Shown: positions 62,213 to 64,000 of the stretch, one piece after another
Layout: the number at the start of each line of letters is the position of its first letter
Numbering within the stretch: position 1 is the first letter of the stretch
Program-made: the position numbers and the translations under genes
Assembly: GCF_014836635.1 (NCBI RefSeq)
Contig: NZ_JACSQL010000004.1
Coordinates: 124,001-188,000 of the forward strand
Length of the DNA: 64,000 bases
Source of the DNA: Paenibacillus gallinarum
GTDB taxonomy: Bacteria > Bacillota > Bacilli > Paenibacillales > Paenibacillaceae
Reading direction: 5' to 3'
Notes under the pieces: model-generated
What the model was told of the DNA's origin: nothing
The model's database searches: none
The model's input: only the letters and a program-made list of their open reading frames with translations

Positions 62213-63478
62213 TTGAGAAAAAAAGGGATGTTTGCACTCACTTCATTATTACTCTGTTCACTGGTTGTTGCCGGTTGCGGTGGAGGTAAAGACGGCGGTT
62301 CTGCAGATGGAAAGAAAACAATTAAAATCTTTCAATATAAGGTAGAGATTGCGGAAGCCTTTAATCGTCTGATTGCTGAGTATGAGACGGAGCATCCAGA
62401 TATCAATATTGAGATCGAAACGGTGGGAGGCGGCAGTGATTATGGGGCTGCGCTAAAAACAAAATTTGCCGGTACCGAACATCCGGATATTTTTAATGTG
62501 GGCGGTTACCGCGAACTAGATACCTGGATCGATAGTTTGGAAGATCTTTCAGAAGAACCGTGGGTAAGTGATGTGCTTGATGTGGCCAAAGAACCCATGA
62601 CAAAAGACGGCAAGCTGTATGGTCAACCTTTGGGACTTGAAGGATATGGATTTATATATAATAAAGATTTATTTAAACAAGCCGGGATTACAGAATTACC
62701 GAAGACGCTCAGTGAGCTACAGGCAGCAGCCCAAAAGCTTCAGGATGCGGGAATCACTCCATTTTCGAATGGATATCAGGAATGGTGGGTACTTGGCAAT
62801 CATAATGTAAATGTAGCGTTTGCGAATCAAGCGGATCCTGTCGCTTTTATTCAAGGATTAAATGAAGGAACAGAGAAGATTCCAGGTAACCCCGTGTTCG
62901 AGGATTGGATGAAGATGCTGGATCTGACACTGCAGTACAGCAATAAGAATCCGCTGACAACGGACTATAATACCCAAGTTACGACCTTTGCTACAGGAGA
63001 AGCAGCGATGATGCAGCAGGGCAACTGGACACAGGTACAAATTGACGGGATTAATCCAGATTTAAACTTAGGTATACTGCCGATGCCGATTGGAGAAGAT
63101 GCAGAGGCATCTGATAAACTTTTTGTTGGTGTACCCAATTTCTATGTGGTGAACAAAGAGTCTAGTGTGAAAGACGAAGCAAAAGATTTTCTTGAATGGC
63201 TTGTGACTTCGGAGACAGGGAAAAGATACATGACGGAAGAGTTTAAATTCATTCCTGCATTTAAGAGTATTACGGCAGATTCCGAAGCGCTTGGGGATCT
63301 TGCTGCTGACCTAATTCAATATAGTGATGATGATAAAGTGCTTAGTTGGAACTTCAATCGCTTCCCAGAAGGAGTGCCGCAAGAGTTTGGTGCCGTGATG
63401 CAGGCCTATGTGGCGAAGCCGGATCCTGTGAAATTACTTGAGAATATGCAGAAGAGTTGGGACAGCCTGAAAAAATAA
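62213..63478 (+). CDS. Sugar-binding lipoprotein of the ABC importer
   Basis: A 421-residue type I extracellular solute-binding protein. The signal peptide ends in the lipobox VVAGC. Family features: LIAEYETEHPDINIEIETVGG, FNVGGYRELDTW, YGFIYNKDLFKQAGI, FATGEAAMMQQGNW and FYVVNKESS. The start is TTG with GGAGGGG upstream, 34 bp after the second permease. No ATPase is encoded here; Bacillota often use a shared MsmK-type ATPase. It follows the permease genes instead of preceding them, which is less common. Confidence 0.94.
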   Translation: MRKKGMFALTSLLLCSLVVAGCGGGKDGGSADGKKTIKIFQYKVEIAEAFNRLIAEYETEHPDINIEIETVGGGSDYGAALKTKFAGTEHPDIFNVGGYRELDTWIDSLEDLSEEPWVSDVLDVAKEPMTKDGKLYGQPLGLEGYGFIYNKDLFKQAGITELPKTLSELQAAAQKLQDAGITPFSNGYQEWWVLGNHNVNVAFANQADPVAFIQGLNEGTEKIPGNPVFEDWMKMLDLTLQYSNKNPLTTDYNTQVTTFATGEAAMMQQGNWTQVQIDGINPDLNLGILPMPIGEDAEASDKLFVGVPNFYVVNKESSVKDEAKDFLEWLVTSETGKRYMTEEFKFIPAFKSITADSEALGDLAADLIQYSDDDKVLSWNFNRFPEGVPQEFGAVMQAYVAKPDPVKLLENMQKSWDSLKK

Positions 63479-63482
63479 AATG

Positions 63483-63526
63483 AAGGAAGATGATCTCGGC
63501 TTCGTTCGGGATCATCTTCCTTTATA
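63483..63526 (+). terminator. Intrinsic terminator of the sugar ABC operon
   Basis: AAGGAAGATGATC pairs perfectly with GATCATCTTCCTT, with TTAT following. Confidence 0.88.
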
Positions 63527-63597
63527 GCGTTTTTATTTCTCCTCCTTGAACATACTAAGCTTATCCATTTTGTTCTAAAGCAGGAGGAGAATATAAG

Positions 63598-64000
63598 ATG
63601 AGAAAGTTTGTTTGGATAGGTGTGATTGTAGTGCTTTTATTCATGCAATCCGCTAATGTCATGGCAGAAGAACGTACGACTCATACAAATTTTTTAAATC
63701 CAGCACTTGTGAACTTACTGCGTCAGGGCGGATATATTTTGTATGTAAGGCACGGAGAGGCAACGGTTGGAGAAGATCAGCCTAATTACGTACTCAGTGA
63801 TTGTGCGACTCAGAGAAACCTTTCAGCACAGGGTAAACAACAAGCTACACTTTACGGACAGAAGGTAAGGAATTTACAAATTCCATTTCAAACACCGGTG
63901 ATCGCAAGTCCTTTTTGCCGAACAAGAGAAACTGCCGAACTCGCTTTTGGAGCTGGAAATGTTCAAGTGGACCCTTTTTGGACGAAAGTTTATAAACTAA
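63598..64000 (+). CDS. Secreted histidine phosphatase-family protein (3' truncated by window edge)
   Basis: The frame is open to the end of the window (134 codons seen). A signal peptide is evident (MRKFVWIGV, hydrophobic stretch, cleavage after VMA near residue 23). The catalytic motif is YVRHGEA, and a second Arg is in ASPFCRTRETAELAF. Histidine phosphatases transfer phosphate through the His in RHG. The extracytoplasmic location is shared with a group of bacterial phosphatases of unknown substrate. CAGGAGGAG precedes the ATG. Confidence 0.88.
   Translation, partial: MRKFVWIGVIVVLLFMQSANVMAEERTTHTNFLNPALVNLLRQGGYILYVRHGEATVGEDQPNYVLSDCATQRNLSAQGKQQATLYGQKVRNLQIPFQTPVIASPFCRTRETAELAFGAGNVQVDPFWTKVYKL

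Overview
The window reads as chromosomal DNA of a spore-forming, Gram-positive member of the Bacillota, most likely Paenibacillus or a close relative. Pointers are the moderate GC content, strong AGGAGG ribosome sites, frequent TTG/GTG starts, U-tailed terminators after most genes, YjcZ-type spore proteins, CcdC, FosB, YezD, YkkC/YkkD and a YesW-like pectin lyase. The genus is inferred from gene content, not from a search. I see no rRNA, tRNA, CRISPR array or prophage.

Layout. 0-3 kb: a two-component system (regulator cut by the window edge) and a GT2 glycosyltransferase. 3-6 kb: a multidomain persulfide/CoA-disulfide reductase with its ArsR regulator and a palindromic operator. 6-9 kb: a neopullulanase-type GH13 enzyme and an atypical lactate dehydrogenase. 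9-14.5 kb: a hairpin-rich leader, a MerR-like coiled-coil protein, methionine aminopeptidase, a membrane thioredoxin, CcdC, an unrecognised exported protein and an Rrf2 regulator. 14.5-21 kb: three tandem paralogues that fuse an ECF-sigma-like cytoplasmic part, one membrane helix and a large outside domain, followed by a DUF4188 gene. 21-25 kb: beta-glucoside use (LacI regulator, 6-phospho-beta-glucosidase, divergent 6-phosphogluconolactonase). 25-32.6 kb: one giant gene with 23 tandem 89-residue cadherin/Ig-like repeats. 32.6-36 kb: a methyltransferase with a basic tail and a PL11 rhamnogalacturonan lyase. 36-39.3 kb: sulfate ABC transporter genes behind a structured leader, ending with yezD. 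39.3-39.9 kb: two and a fraction copies of a 274-bp hairpin-rich non-coding repeat. 40-48 kb: membrane proteins, an acetyltransferase, threonine synthase, NAD(P)H-hydrate repair, an FMN reductase and FosB. 48-52 kb: ribonucleotide reductase behind a multi-hairpin leader. 52-56.4 kb: small spore or stress proteins and a guanidine-I riboswitch in front of a paired SMR exporter. 57.7-59.4 kb: a complete IS1182-type insertion sequence. 60-64 kb: a TspO-like protein, a sugar ABC importer and the start of a secreted histidine phosphatase.

The most unusual items are the three sigma-like/membrane/sensor fusions with a nearly identical DNA patch in two of them, the tandem structured repeats after yezD, the nrd leader with competing hairpins, and the giant repeat protein that lacks a visible signal peptide or wall anchor.
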